From Lautropia dentalis (GTDB taxonomy: Bacteria; Pseudomonadota; Gammaproteobacteria; Burkholderiales; Burkholderiaceae_E), in NCBI RefSeq assembly GCF_003892345.1, contig NZ_RRUE01000002.1, positions 815,655 through 879,654 on the forward strand: 64,000 bases of DNA, read 5' to 3'. Made by a program: the position numbers and the translations under genes. A model generated the notes under the pieces. That model saw only the letters and a list, made by a program, of their open reading frames with translations. It was not told where the DNA came from and searched no databases. Below are positions 1 through 11,196 of this stretch, one piece after another (the first letter of the stretch is position 1; each line of letters starts with the position of its first letter).

Positions 1-1
1 G

Positions 2-334
2 CTGCCCGACAGCCAGCCGGAAGAAGAGGGGCCGGAGACGCAGGCGCCGTATGTGGGCGAGACCTTCGTCCTGTCGGGCGTCCTGGCCGGTCGTGCCGAA
101 TCGATGTTCCGCCGGCTGCGTGCCTGGGCCGAGGAGCGCCGCGAGGTGACGCTGGACTGCCGCCAGCTGGTGCGCATCGATTTTGCCTGCGCCAGCGAGC
201 TGCTCAACGAGGTGGTGGCCCTGCAGGGCCATGGCAAACCGGTGACCATCCGCCAGCCCAGCTACCTGGTGGCTTATTTGATGATCGTGATGGGTCTGGG
301 CGACCTGGCGGAGCTGCAGCTGCGGCACGCCTGA
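2..334 (+). CDS. STAS-domain protein, C-terminal part (5' end outside window)
   Basis: The reading frame is open at the left edge and ends at a TGA at 332-334, so only the C-terminal part is seen. The visible roughly 110 residues look like a STAS domain: a strand (ETFVLSGVLAGR), a helix, the core VTLDCRQLVRIDFACASELL, and a final helix with LMIVMGLGDLAEL. STAS domains bind nucleotides or partner proteins in anti-anti-sigma factors and transporters; the partner is not visible. A strong terminator follows 62 bp downstream, so this gene is not co-transcribed with hslV. The assignment to STAS is by overall pattern, not by a diagnostic motif, and the full domain order is unknown. Confidence 0.7.
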   Translation: MPDSQPEEEGPETQAPYVGETFVLSGVLAGRAESMFRRLRAWAEERREVTLDCRQLVRIDFACASELLNEVVALQGHGKPVTIRQPSYLVAYLMIVMGLGDLAELQLRHA

Positions 335-395
335 TGGCCGGGGCTGGCTGTGGCCGGCCCTGTTCCGGATCTCCGTTGGCCTTCCCGGCCCCTCG

Positions 396-419
396 ACCCC
401 GGCTTCGTCCGGGGTTTTT
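396..419 (+). terminator. Intrinsic terminator after the STAS gene
   Basis: Perfect 7-bp stem ACCCCGG/CCGGGGT with a 6-nt CTTCGT loop, followed directly by TTTTT and then CGTTTTG. It separates the STAS gene from the hslVU promoter. Confidence 0.9.
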
Positions 420-530
420 CGTTTTGTGCGTTGCCGCCCGGTGTGCTGGTGGCCCGTGTAATGCTGCTGTGCCGTGCCGTGTGCGGTGTGCGGTGTGGGG
501 CATCGGGGCAGGAGGCATGGCCGTCGGCCA

Positions 531-557
531 TTGAAAACCCTGCGCCTTCCCCCATAT
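531..557 (+). promoter_or_regulatory. Sigma-32 (heat-shock) promoter of hslVU
   Basis: TTGAAA at 531-536 and CCCCATAT at 550-557 are separated by 13 bp. This matches the RpoH consensus (CTTGAAA, 11-16 bp, CCCCATnT) except for the first base. Transcription would start near 565, leaving a leader of about 190 nt before hslV. hslVU is a classic heat-shock operon, so motif and gene agree. Confidence 0.8.
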
Positions 558-751
558 GTCATGAAACCGCCGGTGCCAGCCGGTACCGGTTTCCCGGAAG
601 ATCGGCAGGGTCTACTGCACAGGCCGTCCATGGTGCTGGTGCGGGTTTTCCCCAGAAGGTCCGGGGCGTCTGCCCGGGCAGGGCCCGACATGGGCCTGCC
701 TGCAGACGGCCTCCGTATCGCCGGCGGGTCTTCCTTCTTTTCGGGACCATC

Positions 752-1270
752 ATGACAACTATCGTATCCGTGAGACGGGGCGACCAGGTCGCCCTCGGGG
801 GTGATGGACAGGTCACCCTGGGCAACATCGTCGTCAAGGGCTCGGCCCGCAAGGTGCGGCGTCTGGGTGGCAACAAGGTGCTGGCCGGTTTTGCTGGCGG
901 CACGGCCGATGCCTTCACGCTGTTCGACCGCTTCGAGGCGCAGCTGGAGCGTTATCCGGCCAACCTGATGAAGGCTGCCGTGGAGCTGGCCAAGGAATGG
1001 CGCACCGACCGCGTGCTGCGCCGCCTGGAGGCCATGCTGGCCGTGGCCGACAGGAACCACTCCCTCATCATCACCGGCAATGGCGATGTGCTGGAGCCGG
1101 AACATGGCCTGGTGGCCATTGGTTCGGGCGGTGCCTACGCCCAGTCGGCAGCGCTGGCGCTGCTGGAAAACACCGAGCTGTCGCCGGAAGAAATCGTGAG
1201 GAAATCGCTGACCATTGCCGGCGATCTCTGCATCTACACCAACCAGAATCACACCATCGAGACGCTATGA
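752..1270 (+). CDS. hslV: ATP-dependent protease subunit HslV (ClpQ)
   Basis: Proteolytic subunit of the HslVU (ClpQY) protease, a cytoplasmic double hexamer that degrades misfolded proteins fed by HslU. The product is 172 residues, the normal length. The start at 752 gives [20 protein letters not shown], where the Thr after Met becomes the catalytic N-terminal nucleophile after Met removal. The downstream GSARKVRRL and [16 protein letters not shown] segments are typical of the family. A longer in-frame extension upstream exists but would bury the catalytic Thr, so it is not used. The stop overlaps the hslU start (ATGA), showing translational coupling. Expression is probably under the sigma-32 promoter at 531-557. 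Confidence 0.97.
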   Translation: MTTIVSVRRGDQVALGGDGQVTLGNIVVKGSARKVRRLGGNKVLAGFAGGTADAFTLFDRFEAQLERYPANLMKAAVELAKEWRTDRVLRRLEAMLAVADRNHSLIITGNGDVLEPEHGLVAIGSGGAYAQSAALALLENTELSPEEIVRKSLTIAGDLCIYTNQNHTIETL

Positions 1271-2619
1271 GCCAAATGACGCCACAGGAGATCGTCTCCG
1301 AACTGGACAAGCACATCATCGGCCAGGACAAGGCCAAGCGCGCCGTGGCCATTGCGCTGCGCAACCGCTGGCGCCGCCAGCAGGTGCCCGAGCCGCTGCG
1401 CCACGAGATCGTGCCGAAGAACATTCTGATGATCGGGCCGACCGGGGTGGGCAAGACGGAAATCGCCCGCCGGCTGGCACGCCTGGCCAATGCGCCGTTC
1501 ATCAAGATCGAGGCCACGAAGTTCACCGAGGTGGGCTATGTGGGCAAGGATGTGGATTCCATCATCCGCGACCTGGTGGAAAACGCCATCAAGGAAGAGC
1601 GCGACCGCGCCAAGCGCAAGGTCGATGCACGTGCCCGCGATCTGGCCGAGGAACGGGTGCTGGATGCGCTGCTGCCGTCGTCGGCGCACGAGCGTGACAC
1701 ATCGGCGTACCGCGATCTGGAAAAACCCATTTCCACCGCCGACGATTCGGTGGCCCGCCAGAAATTCCGCAAGCGCCTGCGCGAGGGCGATCTGGACGAC
1801 AAGGAAATCGAAATCGAGATCTCGCAGCCGATGCCGAACATCGGTTTCATGGGGCCGGCCGGCATGGAGGAATTCACCAGCCAGCTTCAGGGGATGATGC
1901 AGAACATGCCCGGCAAGATGAAGCCGCGCAAGCTGCGCATTGCCGACGCCATGAAGCTGCTGATCGACGAAGAGGCCGGCAAGCTGGTCAACGACGAGGA
2001 AGTGAAGGCTCAGGCGCTGTCGAACGTGGAGCAGAACGGTATCGTGTTCCTCGACGAGATCGACAAGATTGCCGTACGCAATGGCGTGCAGGGTGGAGAC
2101 GTGTCGCGCCAGGGCGTGCAGCGTGACCTGCTGCCGCTGGTGGAAGGCACGGCGGTGAACACGCGCCACGGCTCGGTGAAGACCGATCACATCCTGTTCA
2201 TTGCATCCGGGGCATTCCATCTGTCCAAGCCGTCCGACCTGGTGCCCGAGCTGCAGGGGCGCTTCCCGATCCGCGTGGAGCTGAGTTCGCTGTCGGTGGA
2301 GGATTTCCGGCGCATCCTGACGGAAACCGATGCCAGCCTGACCAAGCAGTATCAGGCACTGCTGGGCACCGAGGGCGTGACGCTGGATTTCCGCGACGAT
2401 GGCATCCAGAAGCTGGCCGAAACAGCCTTTCGGGTGAACGAGGGTACCGAGAACATCGGCGCCCGTCGTCTGCAGACGGTGATGGAGCGGCTGCTGGAAG
2501 AGCTGTCGTACCAGGGCGACCGTCGCTCGGGCGAGACGGTGGTGGTTGATGCCGCCTTCGTCGAGGAACGGCTGGGTGACATCGCCCGCGATGAGGATCT
2601 GTCGCGGTATGTGTTGTGA
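1267..2619 (+). CDS. hslU: ATP-dependent protease ATPase subunit HslU (ClpY)
   Basis: AAA+ unfoldase that recognises, unfolds and threads substrates into HslV. The product is 450 residues; the family is usually about 443. It starts [20 protein letters not shown], close to E. coli HslU. The Walker A motif GPTGVGKT lies near residues 57-64, followed by the charged I-domain (about 110-240), Walker B FLDEID near 260, and the C-terminal sensor-2 helices, ending RYVL, the tail that docks into HslV. The start codon overlaps the hslV stop. A strong intrinsic terminator follows 75 bp after the stop, so the operon is hslV-hslU only. Confidence 0.97.
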   Translation: MSQMTPQEIVSELDKHIIGQDKAKRAVAIALRNRWRRQQVPEPLRHEIVPKNILMIGPTGVGKTEIARRLARLANAPFIKIEATKFTEVGYVGKDVDSIIRDLVENAIKEERDRAKRKVDARARDLAEERVLDALLPSSAHERDTSAYRDLEKPISTADDSVARQKFRKRLREGDLDDKEIEIEISQPMPNIGFMGPAGMEEFTSQLQGMMQNMPGKMKPRKLRIADAMKLLIDEEAGKLVNDEEVKAQALSNVEQNGIVFLDEIDKIAVRNGVQGGDVSRQGVQRDLLPLVEGTAVNTRHGSVKTDHILFIASGAFHLSKPSDLVPELQGRFPIRVELSSLSVEDFRRILTETDASLTKQYQALLGTEGVTLDFRDDGIQKLAETAFRVNEGTENIGARRLQTVMERLLEELSYQGDRRSGETVVVDAAFVEERLGDIARDEDLSRYVL

Positions 2620-2694
2620 CATATAGCCGCAGCACGGTGTAGCCCCTCCGGGCTGCAGGGTAGGAGCGGGGATGCGTCATGTCCCCCAACACAG

Positions 2695-2727
2695 GGAGGC
2701 TTTCGTTTCGGCGAAGTCTCCTTTTTT
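2695..2727 (+). terminator. Intrinsic terminator of hslVU
   Basis: A stem formed by GGAGGCTTTCG and GCGAAGTCTCC, with a mismatch and a small bulge, is followed by TTTTTT at 2722-2727. It lies 75 bp after the hslU stop. Confidence 0.85.
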
Positions 2728-3042
2728 GTGCCGCCGCACGATCTCATTGCCGGGTTCATGACACGCTCTGAAGCATCGTGCCGTTGTCGGGCAGCCGCAG
2801 TGCCGTGTTGCGGTGCTGCCGTTTCCGGGCGCTCATGGTTGCCGCTGATGGTCGTTTCGCTGTCCGTCTGGCTGAAATCGGCTCGCTGTGACTTTTTTGC
2901 TTGCGCAGAATGCCTCGTGACGTGAGGTTCGGTCGGGGTGGTGTCATGCCCCTGGCTGGCTAACCGGTGCAGGGGCTGTGCTCACCTGGCAGTAGAGCGC
3001 CTGCGCCATTTCATAACACGCTCTAAAGGATCATTTGGGCGA
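2728..3042. other. Intergenic segment with a 23-bp direct repeat
   Basis: There is no convincing gene here. Two direct copies of a 23-bp sequence lie at 2755-2777 and 3010-3032 (20 of 23 bases the same; core ACACGCTCT). The second copy overlaps AAAGGA at 3025-3030, the probable ribosome-binding site of the next gene. The duplicated block could be a duplicated regulatory site. Confidence 0.45.
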
Positions 3043-5932
<2,890 letters not shown>

Positions 5933-6256
5933 CTGAGTTCCATGACACACCCCGTCGTCAGCACACGGCCGGGGCCTGCGCGGGGATGAATGAGTCCCTG
6001 ACAGGCACCGGGGTTTGTATCGGTCCTGCAACGGCGCGTCCCGATCTGCCGGGCCGGGACACCGATACCGGCCCGCCGTGCTCCGAATGGCTGCCGGTCG
6101 CGCTGCCGGCCGGCTACAATGCAGGGCAGATTGCATCTGCCGGCCATGCACCCGTCCCGCACCTGTTGCCCGCAGTGCCTGCCGGCATCACCGTAACCTC
6201 GTTCACCACCCTCGCGACGCTTCAGGGCCGTGGCCCGCTGCACTCTCTGACTGCGC
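5933..6256. other. argB-slmA intergenic region
   Basis: No gene is seen. Positions 5963-5997 hold a GC-rich element similar to one at 57783-57817 (about 30 of 35 bases). GGCTACAAT with a good -10 hexamer TACAAT at 6115-6120 is a possible slmA promoter, but its -35 is poor. Confidence 0.4.
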
Positions 6257-7174
6257 ATGACTGATCCCGCCAATCCCTTCCTTTCCGCCTCTTCCCACGC
6301 AGGCCAGCCCGCGGTGGCAGGTGCGGTTGCGGGCGTGCCGGGCGCAGTGGTCGCGCCGGCCTCCTTCCCGGCACAGGGGGCGGCCGCGCAGGGAGCTGTT
6401 GCACAGGGCACGACTGCGCAGGGCACGACTGCGCAGGGTGCAGCCGCGCAGGGCGCAGTGACTCACGGGCCGGTTGCACAGGACGCCACCGCGCAGGGTG
6501 CAGTCGCGCAAGGGCCGGCTGCACAGGGGACGGCTGCGTCGGAGGCTGCTGCGTCGGGAGCCGCGGCGCCGGAGGCCGGGGCTGAGCGTCCGCGCCGCAA
6601 GCGGCCCAGGCCGGGCGAGCGCCGGCTGCAGATCCTGCAGGCCCTGGCCGGGATGCTGGAGCAGCCCCAGGGCGAACGGGTGACCACGGCGGCCCTGGCC
6701 GCGCGGCTGCAAGTGTCGGAGGCGGCGCTGTACCGCCACTTTGCCAGCAAGGCGCAGATGTTCGAGGGGCTGATCGAGTTCATCGAGTCCACCCTGTTCG
6801 GGCTGATCAACCAGATCACCCGCGACGAAGAGGACGCCCTCAGCCAGATCCAGCAGATCCTCAACCTGCTGCTGACCTTCTCCGAGCGCAACCCGGGCAT
6901 GACCCGCGTGCTGGTGGGCGATGCGCTCATCAACGAGGACGACCGGCTGCAGGTGCGCATCAACCAGCTGCTCGACCGGCTGGAACTGTCGCTCAAGCAG
7001 TGCTTCCGCACCGCCATGGTGCAGGAGCACCTGCCTCCCGATACCGATGCCGGCGCCCGTGCCGACCTGCTGCTGTCCTATGTGCTGGGTCGCTGGATCC
7101 GCTATGCCAAGGGGGGGTTCAGGCGCATGCCCACCGAAAATGCCGCCATCCAGATCGGGTTCTTTGTGGGTTGA
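6257..7174 (+). CDS. slmA: Nucleoid occlusion factor SlmA (TetR family) with repeat-rich N-terminus
   Basis: TetR-type DNA-binding protein that in enterics binds sites over the chromosome and blocks FtsZ assembly there. The C-terminal 190 residues match SlmA: a basic RPRRKRPRPGERRLQILQAL, a helix-turn-helix (VTTAALAARLQVSEAALYRHF), and the ligand domain with RNPGMTRVLVGDAL and GRWIRYAKGGFRRMPT. The protein is 305 residues against about 200 for the family. The extra N-terminal 110 residues include eleven pentapeptide units (AQGAA, AQGAV, AQGTT and variants) at residues 39-93. An alternative start inside the core would remove the tail, but no ATG with a clear ribosome-binding site is seen there. 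Confidence 0.87.
   Translation: MTDPANPFLSASSHAGQPAVAGAVAGVPGAVVAPASFPAQGAAAQGAVAQGTTAQGTTAQGAAAQGAVTHGPVAQDATAQGAVAQGPAAQGTAASEAAASGAAAPEAGAERPRRKRPRPGERRLQILQALAGMLEQPQGERVTTAALAARLQVSEAALYRHFASKAQMFEGLIEFIESTLFGLINQITRDEEDALSQIQQILNLLLTFSERNPGMTRVLVGDALINEDDRLQVRINQLLDRLELSLKQCFRTAMVQEHLPPDTDAGARADLLLSYVLGRWIRYAKGGFRRMPTENAAIQIGFFVG
6371..6535 (+). repeat. 15-bp coding tandem repeat (AQG pentapeptides) in slmA
   Basis: Eleven in-frame 15-bp units encode AQGxx pentapeptides; unit 7 (THGPV) and unit 8 (AQDAT) are degenerate. Such an array can gain or lose units without a frameshift. Confidence 0.85.
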
Positions 7175-7642
7175 CGCCGGTACCGGCCTGCGGTGAACTT
7201 CTGCCGGTACCCGCCGGTACATGACGGTGTCTGCCGGTACATGACGCCCCATCGGCACGCGGCCGGAACCTGCACGCGGGGCAGACCGGTCCATGGCACA
7301 TACGGGCTCCTGTATCGTTGGGTGCAGGCCATCCTTCATGACGAATGGCTCATGGTGTGTGGGCCGGGCATCCCCCTTTGTGGGAAAACGTGGGGCGTCC
7401 TGTGAAGGTGCATGCCTTCGGCTTACGTGACGGGCAGGACTGCGAATATTTTCCGCAGATCCGTGCCACTTGTTTGCATTGACGCTCGATGCCGTTATGA
7501 CAAGATAAATTTATTTAATTGTCAGGTGATATTGTAAATACGCGTTGGTCTTTGTGATCGTTTTTCTTGATTATCTGTCGGTGCTTTCTACATGTGCCGA
7601 TAGACTGACCGTTCCCTTTGAACTCAAGTGACGGTTTGCCCT
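7175..7642. other. Intergenic region before the polysaccharide locus
   Basis: The octamer GCCGGTAC occurs four times at 7176, 7203, 7213 and 7233, twice followed by ATGACG. From about 7440 the composition turns AT-rich (around 7500-7560), with TTGACG at 7479-7484 as a possible -35 but no well-spaced -10. This is probably the promoter region of the beta-propeller gene. Confidence 0.4.
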
Positions 7643-9754
7643 ATGCCTTTCGATCTGGATGACCGCCGGACGCGTGTGCCTGCGCCGCGTGCCGGCCTGC
7701 GACCCCTGGCTGCCTTTCTGGCGGCGCTGATGCTGCCCGTGGGCATTGGCCTGGCCTCGGGCGCCCTGGCGGCGGCATCCAGGGATGCATCGTCCGACAG
7801 TGCCGACGCCGAAAGTACCGGAAGTACCGGAAGTACCGAAGGCCAGGGCCAGCAGAACACCCAGGCCACCGAGCAGGGGGGCAGCGCGGCTGCGGGCGGC
7901 GCTGCCGCCGATCCCACGCCGGCGGCCCCCGATGCGGCCCAGCTGCAGGCGGCCGGCTTTGCCGATCATGGCGTGCCCACCCAGGTGGCACAGACGCGCG
8001 GCATCGTATCGACCACCGGTCCCGCGGGCGAGGATGTGGTGCTGACCTGGCTGCAGGACTGGCGCGGCGGTTTTTCGCTGATGATGGTCAACGCAACCAC
8101 CGGAGCCACCGAACAGTTCCAGACCCCGTTCGACCCGAATGGCGATGAACCGGCGGCCGTCTACCTGTCATCGAAGAACCGCTTCTATACGCTGTTCAAC
8201 AACTACTTCATCGAATTCGACGTGGCAACGAAGCGCTTCAGCTTCGTCGGCCAGACCCAGGGCAAGACGGCCATGAGCCTGACGGAGGATGGGGGCGGGC
8301 GCATCTGGGCGGCCACCTATCCGAACAACCAGCTGGTGGCCTACACGCCGGACAGTGGCGCCGTGGAAGAGTACGGCGCCGTGGCCAATGAATCGTGGGC
8401 GCAGTATCCGCGCTCCATTGCCGTGGACCAGCAGGGCTGGGTGTATGTGGGTACCGGCATGGCGGCCTCGCAGATCTATGCCTTCAACCCGACCTCCCGT
8501 ACCGCGCAGCCGCTGATCCCGACGCCCCAGCGCATTTCGGGGCAGGCCGTGGTGACGCAGGCCGACACCAATGTGGTGTATGGCAGCAATGGCAATGGCC
8601 GCTACATCCTGTCCAATGGCAAGGCTACCGGCCTCGGCCCCAATGACAAGACGGCCGCGTCCAGCCTGAAGACGGGCGCACAGAACCTGACCGACCGCAA
8701 CTTCCCGTCGGGCCGCCGGCTGGTGGACATCGACATGCACACGCGCCGGCTGGTCACCCGTTCGCCGGATGGCCAGAACCAGGAGGTGGCCTTCGATTAC
8801 ACCACCGAAGGGGCGTCGCTGACCTTCGTCTGCACGATGGAAGACGGTACCGTCTGTGGTGGCACCCGCTTTCCGATGCATACCTTCATGCTGCCTGCAG
8901 CGCAAGGCAGCACCTTCGACAGCAAGCGGGTGAACCGCCAGCCCAACGTGATGGTGCCGGTGGGCAAGCGGCTCTACGTGGGCGCCTATCCGGATGGCGA
9001 GCTGCTGCAGGAGAAGAACGACGGCCAGAACGAATACAACGACGTGCTGCAGGCCAATCCGTCGATCAACCGGCCGCATGCGCTGCTGGCCCAGCGCTCA
9101 GGTGCGCTGATGGTCATGGCGGGGACGCCCGAGTACGGCATGACCGGCGGGGGCATGGTGTTCTGGAACCGCATCAACGGCGACCGGGCCGCCATCGACC
9201 ACACCCAGCTGATTCCCGACCATTCGGTGCAGGCACTGATCGAGCTGCCCAACGGCACCCTGCTGGGGGGCACCACGGTCAAGCCCGGTACCGGCGGCGT
9301 GACCAAGGGCGGAGACTCGGGCGAGCTGTTCCTGATGGACCCGAACACCCATCAGGTGAGCTGGCACGGCGCACCGGTCAAGGGCGCGCGGACCATCACC
9401 GACCTGGTGGTGGCACCGGATGGCCTGGTCTACGGCATAGCCGACAGCGTGGACCTGTTTGCCTTCAACCCGGAAACGCATCAGGTGGTCTCGGCGAAGA
9501 ACTTCAGCCGTCAGCTGGGTACGGCGGCGGTGTTTGCCCAGGGCACGCGCGCCTTCGTGAAGACGGCGGGCGCGGGCGGTGCCGAGACCGTCTATGTGCT
9601 GCTCCACGACGGCATTGCCCGGCTGGATACCGCCTCCCATACGCTGGCACGGGTGGTGCAGTCGCCGATGCGCATCACCGTGGGGGGCGCCGCTGCCAAC
9701 GGCCGGATCTACTTCGGTTCCAACAACCACCTCTACAGCTGGCAGATCCAGTAG
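7643..9754 (+). CDS. Secreted beta-propeller protein of unknown function
   Basis: The protein is about 703 residues. The N-terminus has a hydrophobic export segment (LAAFLAALMLPVGIGLASG) ending in ALAAA, then a Ser/Thr/Gly/Ala-rich linker to about residue 100. The rest is a series of four-stranded blades, with repeats such as GRIWAATYPNNQLVAY, GWVYVGTG...IYAFNPTS, DGLVYGIADSVDLFAFNPET and NGRIYFGSNNHLYSW. This resembles YncE/SMP-30/Vgb-type propellers, but no catalytic set is recognised. A GTG 15 bp upstream (7628) is an alternative start. It stands at the left end of the polysaccharide locus, so a periplasmic role in polymer handling is possible; this is inference. Confidence 0.75.
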   Translation: MPFDLDDRRTRVPAPRAGLRPLAAFLAALMLPVGIGLASGALAAASRDASSDSADAESTGSTGSTEGQGQQNTQATEQGGSAAAGGAAADPTPAAPDAAQLQAAGFADHGVPTQVAQTRGIVSTTGPAGEDVVLTWLQDWRGGFSLMMVNATTGATEQFQTPFDPNGDEPAAVYLSSKNRFYTLFNNYFIEFDVATKRFSFVGQTQGKTAMSLTEDGGGRIWAATYPNNQLVAYTPDSGAVEEYGAVANESWAQYPRSIAVDQQGWVYVGTGMAASQIYAFNPTSRTAQPLIPTPQRISGQAVVTQADTNVVYGSNGNGRYILSNGKATGLGPNDKTAASSLKTGAQNLTDRNFPSGRRLVDIDMHTRRLVTRSPDGQNQEVAFDYTTEGASLTFVCTMEDGTVCGGTRFPMHTFMLPAAQGSTFDSKRVNRQPNVMVPVGKRLYVGAYPDGELLQEKNDGQNEYNDVLQANPSINRPHALLAQRSGALMVMAGTPEYGMTGGGMVFWNRINGDRAAIDHTQLIPDHSVQALIELPNGTLLGGTTVKPGTGGVTKGGDSGELFLMDPNTHQVSWHGAPVKGARTITDLVVAPDGLVYGIADSVDLFAFNPETHQVVSAKNFSRQLGTAAVFAQGTRAFVKTAGAGGAETVYVLLHDGIARLDTASHTLARVVQSPMRITVGGAAANGRIYFGSNNHLYSWQIQ

Positions 9755-9805
9755 AGCGCAGCAGAACCCGCCACCTGCGGGGCCTCGGTGGCCCTGCACC
9801 GTCAG

Positions 9806-9836
9806 ACCCGGCCCAGGGCCTCTTGCCCGGCCGGGT
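9806..9836 (+). terminator. Hairpin after the beta-propeller gene
   Basis: Perfect 8-bp stem ACCCGGCC/GGCCGGGT about 50 bp after the stop, with inner pairing in the loop. It is followed only by TGTGCCGTT, so the T-tract is weak. Confidence 0.5.
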
Positions 9837-9873
9837 TGTGCCGTTCGTCCGGGTCCGGATACACGATTGATAC

Positions 9874-9896
9874 ATTCATTATTCATAATAATGAAT
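9874..9896. promoter_or_regulatory. Perfect AT-rich palindrome, candidate operator
   Basis: Arms ATTCATTATT and AATAATGAAT are perfect inverted repeats around a 3-bp centre (CAT). It lies about 105 bp upstream of the promoter of the WbpI-like gene. Its size and symmetry fit a dimeric regulator site, but the regulator is unknown. Confidence 0.5.
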
Positions 9897-10000
9897 CACA
9901 TTTAATGTCACGAAACCTGTTGTATCAGGACAACAATACCCAAGTGACTGTTTTTTTGGGAAAAGAGCTGTCATAGTTGGCACAGCGACCGGATATTTGG

Positions 10001-10028
10001 TTGACGCGACGGACAGGGCGGCTATATT
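10001..10028 (+). promoter_or_regulatory. Sigma-70-type promoter of the WbpI-like gene
   Basis: TTGACG (10001-10006) and TATATT (10023-10028) are separated by 16 bp. The start would be near 10035, which favours translation from the ATG at 10066 over upstream in-frame codons. Confidence 0.6.
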
Positions 10029-10065
10029 CATGGCGATCCTTCCCCGTTTGCGAGAGACGTTACAA

Positions 10066-11172
10066 ATGTCCAAGACGCGCATTTTTTCGGTTGTCGGTGC
10101 CCGGCCCCAGTTCGTCAAGGCGGCCATCGTCAGCCAGGCCCTGGAAAAGTATCCGGATGTCGAACACTGCATCGTGCACACCGGCCAGCACTACGACCAG
10201 AACATGTCCGATGTGTTCTTCCAGGAGCTGGGCATGCCGGCGCCCGCCTTCAACCTGCACATCGGCGGTGGTGGCCACGGCGCCATGACGGGCCGCCAGC
10301 TCGAAGCGCTGGAAAAGCTCTATCTGGAAGAGAAGCCCGATGTGGTGGTGGTCTACGGTGACACCAACAGCACGCTGGCCGGTGCGCTGGCCGCCGCCAA
10401 AATCCATATCCCGCTGGCCCACGTCGAGGCCGGCCTGCGTTCGTTCAACCGCATGCCGGAAGAAATCAACCGCGTGCTGACTGACCACATCACCGACGTG
10501 CACTTCTCGGTCACCGACGTGTCCACGGCCAACCTGGCGCGCGAGGGCATCACCGGCGACCGCGTCGAGCAGCCCGGCGACGTGATGTACGACTGCGCCC
10601 TGCAGATGGCCAAAGTGGCCGAGCAGAAATCGAAGGCGCTGGAAACCTTCGGGGTGGAACCCGGCAAGTTCGTGCTGTGTACCGTGCACCGCGCCGCCAA
10701 CACCGACGACCCCAAACGCCTGCGCGTGCTGATGGAGGGCCTGGACCTGCTGGCCGAAAAACTGCCGGTCATCCTGCCGCTGCATCCGCGTACCCGCCAG
10801 CACGTGGATGCCCTGGGCTTCAAGCCGAAGTCGGCCAACTTCAAGATCGTCGAGCCCATCGGCTACATCGACATCGTGCGTCTGGAGCGCGCGGCCGGCG
10901 TGATCGTCACCGACTCGGGGGGCGTGCAGCGCGAGGCCTTCTTCCACAAGGTGCCGTGCGTCACCTTCCGCGACGAAACTGAGTGGACCGAGCTGGTCGA
11001 TTCCGGCTGGAACACCCTGGCCCCGCTGGAAGACCCGAAAGCCTTTGCCGAGCTGTGCGCCTCGCGCGTGGGTACCCGCGGCGATGCCCGCGAACACTAC
11101 GGCAACGGCGATGCCGGCGAGAAGATCGCGGCCACGCTGGTCAAGATGCCGCAGATGACCTTCAAGCGCTGA
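10066..11172 (+). CDS. wbpI: UDP-N-acetylglucosamine 2-epimerase family, WbpI/WlbD-like
   Basis: Non-hydrolysing UDP-sugar 2-epimerase of 368 residues. Key segments: VGARPQFVKAA at the N-terminus, VHTGQHYDQNMSDVFF, YGDTNSTLAGALAAAK, HVEAGLRSFNRMPEEINR, LHPRTRQ and VTDSGGVQREAFF. The VGARPQF start and the GGGGHG segment are closer to WbpI/WlbD, which epimerise UDP-2,3-diacetamido-glucuronic acid, than to WecB; this fits WlbA, WbpE and WbpD homologues elsewhere in the window. The ATG at 10066 follows the promoter at 10001-10028. The next gene begins 24 bp after the stop. A plain UDP-GlcNAc 2-epimerase cannot be excluded. Confidence 0.85.
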   Translation: MSKTRIFSVVGARPQFVKAAIVSQALEKYPDVEHCIVHTGQHYDQNMSDVFFQELGMPAPAFNLHIGGGGHGAMTGRQLEALEKLYLEEKPDVVVVYGDTNSTLAGALAAAKIHIPLAHVEAGLRSFNRMPEEINRVLTDHITDVHFSVTDVSTANLAREGITGDRVEQPGDVMYDCALQMAKVAEQKSKALETFGVEPGKFVLCTVHRAANTDDPKRLRVLMEGLDLLAEKLPVILPLHPRTRQHVDALGFKPKSANFKIVEPIGYIDIVRLERAAGVIVTDSGGVQREAFFHKVPCVTFRDETEWTELVDSGWNTLAPLEDPKAFAELCASRVGTRGDAREHYGNGDAGEKIAATLVKMPQMTFKR

Positions 11173-11196
11173 TCTTTTTCGAGGGCGGGTTCGATC

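Noticed and set aside
2938-3042. Upstream GTG start for the EAL protein
   Set aside because: The ATG at 3043 has a ribosome-binding site and places the first membrane segment at the usual distance.
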